NCBI RefSeq assembly: GCF_021654795.1
Contig: NZ_AP025344.1
Location: forward strand, 3,968,501-4,032,500
Length of the DNA: 64,000 nt
DNA from: Paenibacillus dendritiformis
Lineage (GTDB): Bacteria; Bacillota; Bacilli; Paenibacillales; Paenibacillaceae
Direction: 5' to 3'
Made by a program: the position numbers and the translations under genes. Of this stretch, positions 36,095 through 44,017 are shown in pieces (the stretch's first letter is position 1; each line of letters opens with the position of its first letter). The notes beneath the pieces are model-generated. The model saw only the letters and a list, made by a program, of their open reading frames with translations, searched no databases and was not told the origin of the DNA.

Positions 36095-37817
36095 TTAATC
36101 CACCCCACACGAATAAACTTCCGTTCAGATACATCTCTTTGCACTTGCGGCGCTGAATCTTGTTACTGGTCGTTTTCGGGAGATTCAGAGGCTTGACGAG
36201 CTTGACATCATAGGCATATAGCTGGAGCTGTTCGGCAATGGCTTCGCGAATTCGATGAGCAATCCCGCTGCAGCAAGCTTCCCAATCGAGTTGCTGGCGC
36301 TGCGCGGCATGCTTGAATTCCCGGTTCATCTCGCATACTACGACAAGTTCCTCGCCGCCCTGCACCTCTATCGAAAATGCGGCCAGGCTCGACCCGTTAA
36401 TATCCGGATGGCAGCTGGCGGCAATCTCCTCGATATCCTGAGGGTAATAGTTCTGTCCCCGAATGATGATCAAGTCTTTCAGCCGTCCGGTTATGTATAA
36501 TTCGCCACCGTGAACAAAGCCGAGATCACCGGTACGCAAAAACGGACCTTCCTCCGAATCCAACAAATAAGCCGCAAATGTCGCTTCGCTCTCGACCGGG
36601 GCATCCCAATAGCCTTGTGCGACGCTTTCTCCCTTAATCCATATTTCGCCGATTTCGCCCGCCCCACATTCGAGCTGGGTGGACGGGTCTACGATTTTAA
36701 TCTGATGATCCGTAAAAATCGAACCGCAACCGACCTGGGCTCGCGCCGCATCCCCGCGGGCTTTGACTGGGGCGGCATTGTTCTGCTGGAGCGCCTTATC
36801 GTCCAGATAGAGCAGCTTCTTTTGCGCCTCTTTGGCCGCAACGGTCACGCAGAGCGTCGCCTCGGCCAGGCCATAGCTAGGCAGCAGCGCTTCATCGCGG
36901 AAGCCGCATACGCGGAAGCTATCGCAAAACTCGCGGATCGTCTCTGCCCGAACCGGTTCGGAGCCGTTGAAGGCGATCGCCCAAGGGCTCAGATTCAGTT
37001 CTTGTTTATCTTCATCCGTTATTTTTTGGACGCATAGCCGGTAGGCAAAGTCGGGGGCTCCACTGAAGGTCGCCCGATATTTCGTGATCGTCCGCAGCCA
37101 TCGAATCGGCTTTTGGATGAAATCCATGGGCGACATCAGATAACAGCTTCCGCCATTGTATACGTTTTGCAGCACGTTCCCGATGAGCCCCATATCATGG
37201 TACATCGGCAGCCAAGACACCATAACCGTGTCATTTGAATGATAGAATCGTTTCTTCATGATTGCGAGATTGTGGAGTAAATTGCGATGGCTCACCATTA
37301 CGCCCTTCGGAGTGTTGGTAGATCCGGACGTATATTGAAGGAAAGCGATATGGTCGATCGGGACCGTCTGTGCCTGATAGGGAAATTCATCGTCACGCTG
37401 CAGAATATCGGCAAGCTGGATGGAGCAGGCACTTCTCATCTTCTCTGGAAGCTTCATGGAATCATGGGGAGATTGCGTAATAAGCAGGGCGGGCTTGGCG
37501 TTCTCATAAATCGCCGTGACTCGTTGCCCATTGCGCGACTTGCTGGGAGGAAAGGCCGGCACCGGCAAAGCGCCTGCCTGCAAGCATCCGAAAAAAGCAA
37601 TGATATAATCGATCCCGTTCGGCAGCAGGATCATGATTCTCTCGCCGGCCAAGTTCAGAAATTGAAAATACGCGGCAAGCTTCTGGGAACGGAGGCGCAG
37701 CTCATGATAGGTGCAGCTTTCACACTCGAAGTCCCCGTTTTTCAAGTAAATAAACGCGTTGCGATTGGGATAGTGATATGCCGTATAATCTAGCATTTCT
37801 AACAAATTTTTATGCAT
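36054..37817 (-). CDS. Fatty-acyl-AMP ligase (FAAL), loading enzyme
   Basis: 587 residues. The adenylate-forming motifs are present: QYTSGSTNTPKGVMVSH (about 165-180), SWLPMYHDMGLIG, PSYGLAEATL, LRTGDLGF and GRLKDLIIIRGQNYYPQDIE. The YHDMGLIG and RGQNYYPQDIE variants are those of FAALs, which make acyl-AMP and pass the acyl group to an ACP rather than to CoA. It is the first gene of the operon, with AAAGGAAG before the ATG, and overlaps the ACP-KS-AT-ACP gene. It therefore selects the lipid starter; chain length cannot be predicted by eye. Confidence 0.93.
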   Translation of the reverse strand: MHKNLLEMLDYTAYHYPNRNAFIYLKNGDFECESCTYHELRLRSQKLAAYFQFLNLAGERIMILLPNGIDYIIAFFGCLQAGALPVPAFPPSKSRNGQRVTAIYENAKPALLITQSPHDSMKLPEKMRSACSIQLADILQRDDEFPYQAQTVPIDHIAFLQYTSGSTNTPKGVMVSHRNLLHNLAIMKKRFYHSNDTVMVSWLPMYHDMGLIGNVLQNVYNGGSCYLMSPMDFIQKPIRWLRTITKYRATFSGAPDFAYRLCVQKITDEDKQELNLSPWAIAFNGSEPVRAETIREFCDSFRVCGFRDEALLPSYGLAEATLCVTVAAKEAQKKLLYLDDKALQQNNAAPVKARGDAARAQVGCGSIFTDHQIKIVDPSTQLECGAGEIGEIWIKGESVAQGYWDAPVESEATFAAYLLDSEEGPFLRTGDLGFVHGGELYITGRLKDLIIIRGQNYYPQDIEEIAASCHPDINGSSLAAFSIEVQGGEELVVVCEMNREFKHAAQRQQLDWEACCSGIAHRIREAIAEQLQLYAYDVKLVKPLNLPKTTSNKIQRRKCKEMYLNGSLFVWGGLNGQGTGQALQGHM

Positions 37818-37893
37818 CCTCGACTTCCTTTCTCATTCGGAAAATTACACATAAAAAAGAAGACAGGCTTGTTATACATAGCGGCATCAACGG

Positions 37894-38130
37894 CTAATAT
37901 TGTGCTATTTTTACACAAGAAGAGTATGGAATTTGAGTATTGGCCGGTAAGGGGTCATAAAACGCGTTCAGTGGTGCTTTCATATCATCCAGAAACGGCT
38001 GTAAAAGCGTGGCATGATGAATGCGATCGTTATCCAAGGCCATGACAATGTGGCCCGTCGGATAGGGAGCAACTACCTGTAAGCGAACTGGTGCGCCAAT
38101 CACTTGGAAAAGGTAACTCTCTGTATACAA
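37894..38130 (-). pseudogene. Fragment of an IS630-family transposase
   Basis: A 78-codon open remnant contains PTGHIVMALDNDRIHHA followed by TLLQPFLDD, the DDE_3 segment of IS630-type transposases (usual form: LDNARIHHA with PFL). The expected downstream block FLPPYSPxLNxIE has decayed to an unrelated stretch ending IPYSS, and the upstream half is broken by a stop in this frame. No full element or clear ends remain. The usual ATG is absent; the frame opens at a TTG. Confidence 0.68.
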
Positions 38131-38315
38131 CCGTCTTCACTTCGATGTAGGAATTGAGGGCGGAGTCCATTTGCCTATTTGAATATGGTTTCTTTGCTTA
38201 TTCGACAAGCAGGTGCAAATCATTTTCCATAGTTTATGATATTAAGTTCAATTTATATAATTCACCTTAAAATACCACTATATATTTTTGGTGTCAATAC
38301 TTCAATAATCATGTT

Positions 38316-38372
38316 ACTGTTCTTCTGTGATAATGTCACCCTATAACTGTTCTGGGATAATCTCACTATGGG
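38316..38372. repeat. Two tandem transposon-end-like units
   Basis: Two adjacent units start ACTGTTCT (38316 and 38346) and share GGATAAT/GTGATAAT followed by (G/C)TCAC. Spacing is 30 bp. Tandem short sites of this kind resemble transposase binding sites at the ends of Mu/Tn7/Tn552-like elements. No matching opposite end was seen near 10.4-10.8 kb. Confidence 0.5.
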
Positions 38373-38385
38373 ACAGGGGATGATT

Positions 38386-38474
38386 GCCTGCACTCCTGTT
38401 CTCTATGAAGTTTAGGAAATACAACTAATATCACCTTACTATAGAAAGCTTATTTTTCAACATATTTCCACATT
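38386..38474. repeat. 90-bp direct repeat, copy B (right flank of the biosynthetic cluster)
   Basis: 89 bp, about 97% identical to 10399-10488 and in the same orientation. It contains a copy of the FAD oxidoreductase promoter and ribosome binding site, but no reading frame follows. On the cluster side it meets the transposon-end-like units after 13 bp; on the other side a terminator hairpin begins 16 bp away. Confidence 0.9.
38433..38460 (-). promoter_or_regulatory. Duplicated promoter pointing at the biosynthetic operon
   Basis: TTGAAA (38460-38455) and TAAGGT (38438-38433), 16 bp apart, on the minus strand. It is a slightly weakened copy of the FAD oxidoreductase promoter, and the only promoter-like element I see pointing at the FAAL gene. 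A role in driving the operon is inference. Confidence 0.35.
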
Positions 38475-38490
38475 CTCATGCAAAAAAATA

Positions 38491-38510
38491 GCGTGCAACG
38501 CCTTGCACGC
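38491..38510 (-). terminator. Rho-independent terminator facing repeat copy B
   Basis: An 8-bp perfect stem GCGTGCAA / TTGCACGC with a 4-nt loop is followed on the minus strand by TATTTTTTTG. No minus-strand gene precedes it now (AraC lies on the other strand), so it may be a relic of a lost gene or may insulate the cluster. Confidence 0.65.
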
Positions 38511-38571
38511 CATCCGGCTCCCACAGATAAAAGATGGAATTGCCGGCAACTTCTTAGGTCTCCCATATGGT

Positions 38572-38577
38572 ATAATT
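38572..38577 (+). promoter_or_regulatory. Possible -10 box of the AraC gene
   Basis: A perfect TATAAT lies 36 bp before the GTG start of the AraC gene. No good -35 hexamer is visible at 16-18 bp, so an activator may be needed. Confidence 0.35.
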
Positions 38578-38612
38578 TTTTGTAAAACGCATGATCGAAA
38601 GGAGGCCATTCG

Positions 38613-39443
38613 GTGAGCTCAAAGAAAGTAGTACTGAAAACGGCGAATGGACTTTTTTTATTCAAGCAAGAGGTCAATCAAGAAAGCAATTGGCGCTCAG
38701 ATCATTGTTATAAATTTATGTATTCCGCAAATGGATCGATGACTTATCAAACAAATCGGAACCAGATTTCTCTTGATGAGCAGCAATTTCTATTGTTGAA
38801 TCCACATGATGAACATAAGCAAATAGCTTTGGAGAACACAAAGTTTCTAATTGAAATAGAACCATCCTTTTTAAACCGGGCAGCCAGAGCGATATCGTCT
38901 CTTCATTTTGATGTTCAATTTGCTTCTTGTACACAAAGACACCCTTTGTTGACGAAATGGGTTCATTTTGTTTTGGACTATGTGCAGCTTGAAGAAGACG
39001 GAAATTCGGAATCCATGGAACTTTTTTTAGAGCATAGTTTTAGTCAATTAGCTTTAATTTTGGTAAAAAACGCTATCGGAACACAATCACACGATATCCA
39101 CTTGCCGGCTTATAAAACGATTCATCCCCAACTCTATAAAACGATTCAGGCCATGAAAGAGAATTTTCAGCACCCATGGACGTTAGATGAAATGGCGTAT
39201 TTTTCATACTTCAGTAAATTTCAATTCGCTCATTATTTCAAGGAAATTGTCGGGATATCTCCATACTCATGGCTACAAATTTATCGAGTCATCCGCAGCC
39301 AAGACATGCTGATAAACTCAAATAAAGCCATATTAAAGATCGCCATCGAATGCGGTTTTTCTTCTGTTTCCGTTTACAATCAGCTGTTCAAACGATTATA
39401 CGGCATAACCCCCCGATCTTTTCGAACAATGGCTCGTAAATAA
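38613..39443 (+). CDS. AraC-family transcriptional regulator
   Basis: 276 residues. The N-terminal ~130 residues form a cupin-like sensor domain. The C-terminal ~100 residues hold two helix-turn-helix motifs: WTLDEMAYFSYFSKFQFAHYF and ILKIAIECGFSSVSVYNQLF, ending in YGITPRSFR. The GTG start has GGAGG 7 nt upstream. The gene is clearly more AT-rich than the biosynthetic genes and helD, which suggests separate origin. It is convergent with, and overlaps by 64 nt, the MFS gene. Its likely targets are that MFS gene and possibly the cluster; neither is shown. Confidence 0.9.
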   Translation: MSSKKVVLKTANGLFLFKQEVNQESNWRSDHCYKFMYSANGSMTYQTNRNQISLDEQQFLLLNPHDEHKQIALENTKFLIEIEPSFLNRAARAISSLHFDVQFASCTQRHPLLTKWVHFVLDYVQLEEDGNSESMELFLEHSFSQLALILVKNAIGTQSHDIHLPAYKTIHPQLYKTIQAMKENFQHPWTLDEMAYFSYFSKFQFAHYFKEIVGISPYSWLQIYRVIRSQDMLINSNKAILKIAIECGFSSVSVYNQLFKRLYGITPRSFRTMARK

Positions 39444-40618
39444 ACGCCTGAACCGAGAATCATCACCATGCCGCATCCCAAAAATAAAATATGGGTGGAT
39501 AATAACGAAGAAATGAATCCGAATATCCCAAGTGAAAGTACATTTGAAAAATATAACAGAAATGCATTGAAACTGAAGCCGAGACCTAATTGGTCTGCGG
39601 GTAAATAGCGCTGTAACAAGTACACCCGTGACAACCCGGATATGGGCAAACCAATTGCCGCTGCCAACACGCCTATAAAATAGAATGGGAGATGATATGC
39701 AAATCCTAAAAGAAAAATGCCTCCTCCCCACATCAAAGAGCCAAATAGATAAATTTTTAAACTTAACTTCTTCCATAATAACGGAATCATTACATTAACC
39801 GCGATAACAGCCGCACCGTACCATCCCAGGAGAATACTATACCATTCTTCCCCGTCAGGAGTCGTATTGCTTAGCTGCATGAATAGACCAACCTGCCATA
39901 CCCAGGTATTCAAAAAAACAATAATGACGGTGACCATAAATAAAGTTCGGATCGTATATTGGTTCTTTGCCCAAATCGTAAATTTTTGAATAGAAATCAA
40001 GATATCCTTCATTTTCTTCGGCTTGGCATTTGTTTGTGTTTCTGAAAATTGGATGTGATAAATGAATAACGAGCTGAGTAGGTGCGTGAGTGCATCAAAT
40101 GTAAAAAAATGAATAATACCGATTGTATTTATGAATCCGGCGCTTACAATGGGACCTAATACCGTAACCCCTCTTGTAAACGTATCGAGTAAGCTATTAA
40201 CAGCCGTTCTTTCTTCTTCTTTCGTTATCATGGGCAACATTGCCCGATGAGCGGGGTTGAAGAAACAGCCCAGACAATGAATCATAGAGCTGATTACAAT
40301 TAAATGCCAATAGGTTAACATTCCCAATTGATCAAAGATGACAAGGGAGACCATCAGAGGTCCCCTAATCAGTTCAATCGCTATCAATAATCTTTTTTTG
40401 TTCACCCAATCCGCAATTACGCCTCCAATTAATCCGAAAAAGAGATACGGCACAACTTGTGAAAAGGCAATACCCGTCGTATAAATACTTGATTCCGTCA
40501 GTTCATACGCTAAAAACAAGAAAGCCAGCCCCGAAATCACATTGCCTAAATTAGAAGCCCCTGCTGCCAGCAAGTAAAGTAGAACATTCCTGTTAGTCTT
40601 TATCACTTTTACGTACAT
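39380..40618 (-). CDS. MFS exporter (EntS/MFS_3-like)
   Basis: 412 residues from the ATG at 40618 (GAGGTG 6 nt upstream). The frame is open further upstream, but that part is a GC-rich shadow of the neighbouring permease gene. There are about 12 helices; motif A after helix 2 reads GGVIADWVNKKRLLIAIE. The AT-rich base composition matches the AraC gene, unlike the GC-rich genes on either side. The last 64 nt overlap the AraC gene tail to tail. A promoter and a 14-bp perfect palindrome precede it. Likely a drug or siderophore exporter. Confidence 0.87.
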   Translation of the reverse strand: MYVKVIKTNRNVLLYLLAAGASNLGNVISGLAFLFLAYELTESSIYTTGIAFSQVVPYLFFGLIGGVIADWVNKKRLLIAIELIRGPLMVSLVIFDQLGMLTYWHLIVISSMIHCLGCFFNPAHRAMLPMITKEEERTAVNSLLDTFTRGVTVLGPIVSAGFINTIGIIHFFTFDALTHLLSSLFIYHIQFSETQTNAKPKKMKDILISIQKFTIWAKNQYTIRTLFMVTVIIVFLNTWVWQVGLFMQLSNTTPDGEEWYSILLGWYGAAVIAVNVMIPLLWKKLSLKIYLFGSLMWGGGIFLLGFAYHLPFYFIGVLAAAIGLPISGLSRVYLLQRYLPADQLGLGFSFNAFLLYFSNVLSLGIFGFISSLLSTHILFLGCGMVMILGSGVYLRAIVRKDRGVMPYNRLNS

Positions 40619-40634
40619 ATCGTTCACCTCATGT

Positions 40635-40648
40635 CCATCGTACGATGG
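40635..40648. promoter_or_regulatory. 14-bp palindrome in the MFS leader, possible operator
   Basis: CCATCGTACGATGG is a perfect dyad 17 bp before the MFS start codon and downstream of its promoter, where a repressor could block transcription. AraC proteins usually bind direct repeats, so the binder is uncertain. Confidence 0.4.
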
Positions 40649-40682
40649 GAGTGAGGCGTTTTCTGTAGAAAAATTGCTGGCT

Positions 40683-40710
40683 TTGATAACAAGATGGTAT
40701 GATTCGTCAA
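40683..40710 (-). promoter_or_regulatory. Promoter of the MFS exporter gene
   Basis: On the minus strand TTGACG (40710-40705) and TATCAA (40688-40683) are 16 bp apart. This lies in the 97-bp gap between the MFS start and the end of the ABC-2 operon. Confidence 0.45.
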
Positions 40711-40715
40711 TTCTC

Positions 40716-41462
40716 TTATTCTTCGGCCCGATTGCGGTACCGCTTGTAAGCGAGCGCCAGACAGAGAACGTGAAGGACGACGCCCCAAGCGATGCTTCCT
40801 GTCGTCCCCCACGGCTCCGTAAGGGGAAATCCGGCTGCGGGCTCCGCCGTAAACAGATGCGCGGCCCAATAGGTCGGCAGCCAGGCGAATGCGGGCCGCC
40901 AGGAGACCGGGAGTACGTATGCAAGCACCGGGAGGAAGACCGCGATCCCGCCCAGCTTGGATAGCGCCAAGCCTTCCACCTTGTTGGAGGCGCAGCCGGT
41001 CAGGAATAGAGCCATCAGCGGAACCTCCAACATGAGCATCGGCATCGCGCCCAGGACGGCCGCCGGGCTTAACGGCATCCACCCGATGCTGACACCCGCA
41101 AGCGCGAGATACAAGCCGGCCAGCACCAGCGGAACAACCATGCGGCGGAGCAGATAACCGCTCTTCCGGAGCGGAGTCGCCGCATAATAGTGCAGCACCC
41201 GCTCGTCCCGTTCATCCAGCATGAGCAGACCGGCCATGACGCCGATCACGAGCGGAATAAGAAGCAGGCCGATACCGGATAGGATGCCGGCATGCTCCAT
41301 CAGATGAATCCCGGCCCGCCGTTCGAGCAGCGCGGCGGTCCACGGGACGCCGCAGGCGAGAGCGGCGATCAGCAGGGCCGGGGCCGACACGATGAACAGC
41401 ATCATCGGGTCGCGGCCCATATGCAGCAGGTCATGGCGAACAAATTGCAGCGTTCGACTCAT
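40716..41462 (-). CDS. ABC-2 type transporter permease, subunit 2
   Basis: 248 residues with about six membrane helices. The motif after helix 2, LLMLDERDERVLHYYAATPL, is typical of ABC-2 exporters, where a cytoplasmic amphipathic segment contacts the ATPase. It begins 16 nt after its sister permease gene and is the last gene of the TetR operon. Acting with the other permease and the ATPase, it likely exports a hydrophobic or toxic compound. Confidence 0.82.
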   Translation of the reverse strand: MSRTLQFVRHDLLHMGRDPMMLFIVSAPALLIAALACGVPWTAALLERRAGIHLMEHAGILSGIGLLLIPLVIGVMAGLLMLDERDERVLHYYAATPLRKSGYLLRRMVVPLVLAGLYLALAGVSIGWMPLSPAAVLGAMPMLMLEVPLMALFLTGCASNKVEGLALSKLGGIAVFLPVLAYVLPVSWRPAFAWLPTYWAAHLFTAEPAAGFPLTEPWGTTGSIAWGVVLHVLCLALAYKRYRNRAEE

Positions 41463-41478
41463 TGTGTTCCTCCTTCAT

Positions 41479-42222
41479 TCAGTAACGGTGCCGGAATAAT
41501 TGAAGCGACCGGAAGGCCCATGCGTATGCAGCGCCGATCCAGACCATAAGGCAGGCGGCTCCGAGGAGCAGCTCGCCGTCCGGCACAGGCCGGAAGGCCG
41601 ACTGGAGCATCAGCAGCGATCCCGCAGCCGGCAGAGCACGGAGCAAGCCGCCTTCGTACAAGCCAAGCACCTCCCCGGCAGGCAGCGTGAAGAAGACGCA
41701 CAGGGGAACGGAGCAGAAGAAGAAGCCGTTCATCGTCCGGCAGCGGGCGGCCAGCCCCAGGCCGGCCAGCGTAAAAAATGCGGAGGTCAGCGCCACCCCG
41801 ATCAGGAACCAGCCCAGCCCCCGATGGAATCCGAAGGTGCTGACATGAATCAGGAGGCTGCTCCCCAAGGAGAGCAGCATAAGCGAGAGCGCCTTCGATC
41901 CGATATAAGCGAATGGCGAGTGCGGCGTCACGAACAAGGCTTCGTGAATATCCTGTCCCTTCTCCAGCAATACAAGCCCGCCGATGAAGAAGAAGCCGAG
42001 CATGCTCGGATCCGAGAAGGTCAGGAGCAGATTCGCCGTCGCTCTATACCCCGCCGGCAGCTGATGGAGCAGGACGATATAGACCGTGCTCACGAGGGCA
42101 TACGCGGTGTAGAACTGGTGGCGCACCTGCAGCCGGATATCGCCCGCCAGCGCATGGCGGAAGCGGCGGAAGGAACGCCGGAACCGGCTTGCCCCCCGGT
42201 GCGGAACGACAGGCTGATTCAT
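41479..42222 (-). CDS. ABC-2 type transporter permease, subunit 1
   Basis: 247 residues. A basic N-terminus (residues 1-28) is followed by about six helices. FIGGLVLLEKGQDIHEALFVTPHSP matches the helix 2 and loop region of ABC-2 permeases, a pattern also seen in its sister. Its ATG overlaps the ATPase stop by 4 nt, so translation is coupled. Confidence 0.8.
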   Translation of the reverse strand: MNQPVVPHRGASRFRRSFRRFRHALAGDIRLQVRHQFYTAYALVSTVYIVLLHQLPAGYRATANLLLTFSDPSMLGFFFIGGLVLLEKGQDIHEALFVTPHSPFAYIGSKALSLMLLSLGSSLLIHVSTFGFHRGLGWFLIGVALTSAFFTLAGLGLAARCRTMNGFFFCSVPLCVFFTLPAGEVLGLYEGGLLRALPAAGSLLMLQSAFRPVPDGELLLGAACLMVWIGAAYAWAFRSLQLFRHRY

Positions 42223-43073
42223 GTCAAAGCCCTCCCGGTTACGTCAATAAACAACTGATCGAGGGACGCTTCCTGCGTGTGCATCGTCTCAATCGCCCCG
42301 ATCCGCAGCAGCCGCAGAAATTCTTCATTGCGATCCAGACCGGCCATCCCGAACTCCGTCCGCTTGCCGGATCCGTCCTCCCGATACTCAACCTGGACCG
42401 TGCGCTTGCCGGCTCTCACCTTCAGGGCGCGGGGAGAATCGATAAGGCGAATCTCGCCGTCGACGATAAAGGCGACCCGATCACAAAGCTCTTCCGCCGC
42501 GGCCATATTATGCGTCGTAATGATGATTGTCTTACCCGCGGCCTTCTGCTCCAGAATGAGCTCCTTCACCAGAGCCGCATTGACCGGATCAAGCCCGGAC
42601 GTCGGTTCGTCCAGGAAGAGAAGACGGGGCCGGTGAAGCAGAGCCCGGCATAGATTGAGCCGCATCTTCATTCCCTTCGAATACTGTCCGACCTTCATGC
42701 CGGCATAGCTGTCGAGCCGGACCCGCGCCAGCATGCGCATCGGATCCTCGGTCTCCACGTCATAGAGCGAAGCGAACAGGCGCAGATTCTCCAGCGCGGT
42801 GAACCGGCTGTAGAAATTCGGAAATTCAAAGGCGACCCCGATGCGGTTGTAATAATCCCGGCCCTGCCGTCCCAGCGGCCGCCCCAAAACCCGTACGGTC
42901 CCTTCATAGCGGGGCAGCGTGCCGATCAGCACTTTTTGCGTCGTGCTCTTGCCTGCTCCGGAGGGGCCGAGAAATCCGAAAATCTCTCCCGGAGCGATCT
43001 CAAAGTCAATCCCCTTCAACGTATAGTCAGACCGGCCCGGATACCGGTACCGGAGACCTTTCACGTCGATCAT
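42219..43073 (-). CDS. ABC exporter ATP-binding protein (DrrA/CcmA type)
   Basis: 284 residues: Walker A GFLGPSGAGKST (about 37-45), Q-loop region VAFEFPNFY (the usual Q is replaced by E), signature YSKGMKMRLNLCRAL in place of LSGGQ, Walker B LLFLDEPTSGLDP and switch TTHNM. SKGM is a known variant of the signature in ABC-2 exporters. The C-terminal ~70 residues form the regulatory tail of drug-exporting ATPases. It overlaps by 4 nt both the TetR gene before it and the permease gene after it. Confidence 0.9.
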   Translation of the reverse strand: MIDVKGLRYRYPGRSDYTLKGIDFEIAPGEIFGFLGPSGAGKSTTQKVLIGTLPRYEGTVRVLGRPLGRQGRDYYNRIGVAFEFPNFYSRFTALENLRLFASLYDVETEDPMRMLARVRLDSYAGMKVGQYSKGMKMRLNLCRALLHRPRLLFLDEPTSGLDPVNAALVKELILEQKAAGKTIIITTHNMAAAEELCDRVAFIVDGEIRLIDSPRALKVRAGKRTVQVEYREDGSGKRTEFGMAGLDRNEEFLRLLRIGAIETMHTQEASLDQLFIDVTGRALT

Positions 43074-43693
43074 TCGTCCTCCCCCCCATCCGCTTCGATA
43101 ATAAGCCCTTCGGCCAGAAGCTCGATCAGGAGCTCCATCGTCTGTTCATAATGAGCTTCGCCGATCCGCTTCTTCTGCAGCGACAACAGAACGAAGGACC
43201 GGATTAGGCTGACTATCGCGTCAGGCGAACCGTTCCGCATCCAGCCTTGCCGCTGCCCCTTCGCCAGAAAAGGATACAGTTCGTCATAATCGTCCCCGTA
43301 ATGCCGCTCCAGCGTCTCGGGGGAAAGCTTGCGGAAGAGCGATTCCACCAGTTCCTCGTCATATAGCTGCTGCAAAAACGCATTCTCCTCCAGCATACGC
43401 AGCGATTCATGCAGAAAGCGGCGGAACCGTTCCCGGGTCATCGGCGAATCCGTCTGCAGAAAGACAGCGGACAAGTGCCGGCGCACCGCCTGCTCTTCTT
43501 CCTCCAGCAGCTCGAAGTACAGCTCTTCCTTCGAAGGGTAGAACAAATAAAACGTGCCCTGTGCCACGCCGACCGCCTTGGTCAGATCGGCGACGCTCGT
43601 TTTTTTCAAGCCGAACGCCGTAAACAGCTGCTTCCCTTTCTCCTTCAGATCCTGTCTGATTTTTTCCTTCTCCTGTTTGCTGAAGCGCGGCAT
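43070..43693 (-). CDS. TetR-family repressor of the ABC-2 operon
   Basis: 207 residues from the ATG at 43693 (GAGGAGA upstream). The helix-turn-helix LFTAFGLKKTSVADLTKAVGVAQGTFYLFYPSKEELY is split as usual (first helix to GLKKTS, recognition helix to TFYLFY). The C-terminal ligand domain is not assignable. It is the first gene of a four-gene operon with 4-nt overlap to the ATPase gene. A 9-bp inverted repeat 22 bp before its start is a likely self-operator. Confidence 0.9.
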   Translation of the reverse strand: MPRFSKQEKEKIRQDLKEKGKQLFTAFGLKKTSVADLTKAVGVAQGTFYLFYPSKEELYFELLEEEEQAVRRHLSAVFLQTDSPMTRERFRRFLHESLRMLEENAFLQQLYDEELVESLFRKLSPETLERHYGDDYDELYPFLAKGQRQGWMRNGSPDAIVSLIRSFVLLSLQKKRIGEAHYEQTMELLIELLAEGLIIEADGGEDE

Positions 43694-44017
43694 GACGATC
43701 TCTCCTCGTGAATATATGAATATTTTTATTTTATATTCATAATTAAACGGCAATTCTTTCCTCTTGTCAAGCCGGAAGTTCCGCTCCATTCCATCTTCCC
43801 CGCTCCAATCGGGCGATTCCGCTCGGCCGCCCCCTCTGGATAAAGCATCTGCTGCGTGACTCACAGGTCTCCTTTCCGGGTAACTCAGAGTAAAATGTGC
43901 CGCTCACTGCTGCAGCGTCGACATTTTTTTTGGAGAAAGCCAAAAAAATTGAAGAAACATGTAACTTTTTCAGGTTCTCCACGTTATAAACTAGTAGTAA
44001 AGGAGGTTGTCGGTTCA
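43694..44017. other. Divergent promoter region between TetR and the stalk-domain gene
   Basis: 324 bp containing the TetR operator (43715-43741) near one end and a ribosome binding site (AAAGGAGGT, 43999-44007) at the other. No further gene is seen; an open frame extending upstream of 44018 lacks homology and a ribosome binding site. Confidence 0.6.
43715..43741. promoter_or_regulatory. Predicted TetR operator
   Basis: Perfect 9-bp arms TATGAATAT and ATATTCATA are separated by a 9-bp AT spacer, 22 bp before the TetR start codon. The site is AT-rich enough to overlap the -10 region. Size, symmetry and place fit an autoregulatory TetR operator. Confidence 0.65.

Larger units (their letters stand above)
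37818..38385. other. AT-rich boundary region upstream of the biosynthetic operon
   Basis: 568 bp with no intact gene. It holds the 5' leader of the FAAL gene, a decayed transposase fragment (37894-38130), a very AT-rich stretch (38200-38310) and transposon-end-like repeats (38316-38372). I cannot name a convincing promoter for the operon; promoter copy B (38433-38460) points toward it from about 615 bp away. Confidence 0.55.

Noticed and set aside
38450..38677. 75-codon minus-strand open frame over the terminator and AraC start
   Set aside because: It contains a terminator hairpin and the AraC ribosome binding site, and has no homology signal.
40619..40924. N-terminal extension of the MFS gene
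   Set aside because: The added residues are antisense-frame sequence of the permease region, not membrane-like. The ATG at 40618 has a ribosome binding site and starts the first helix.
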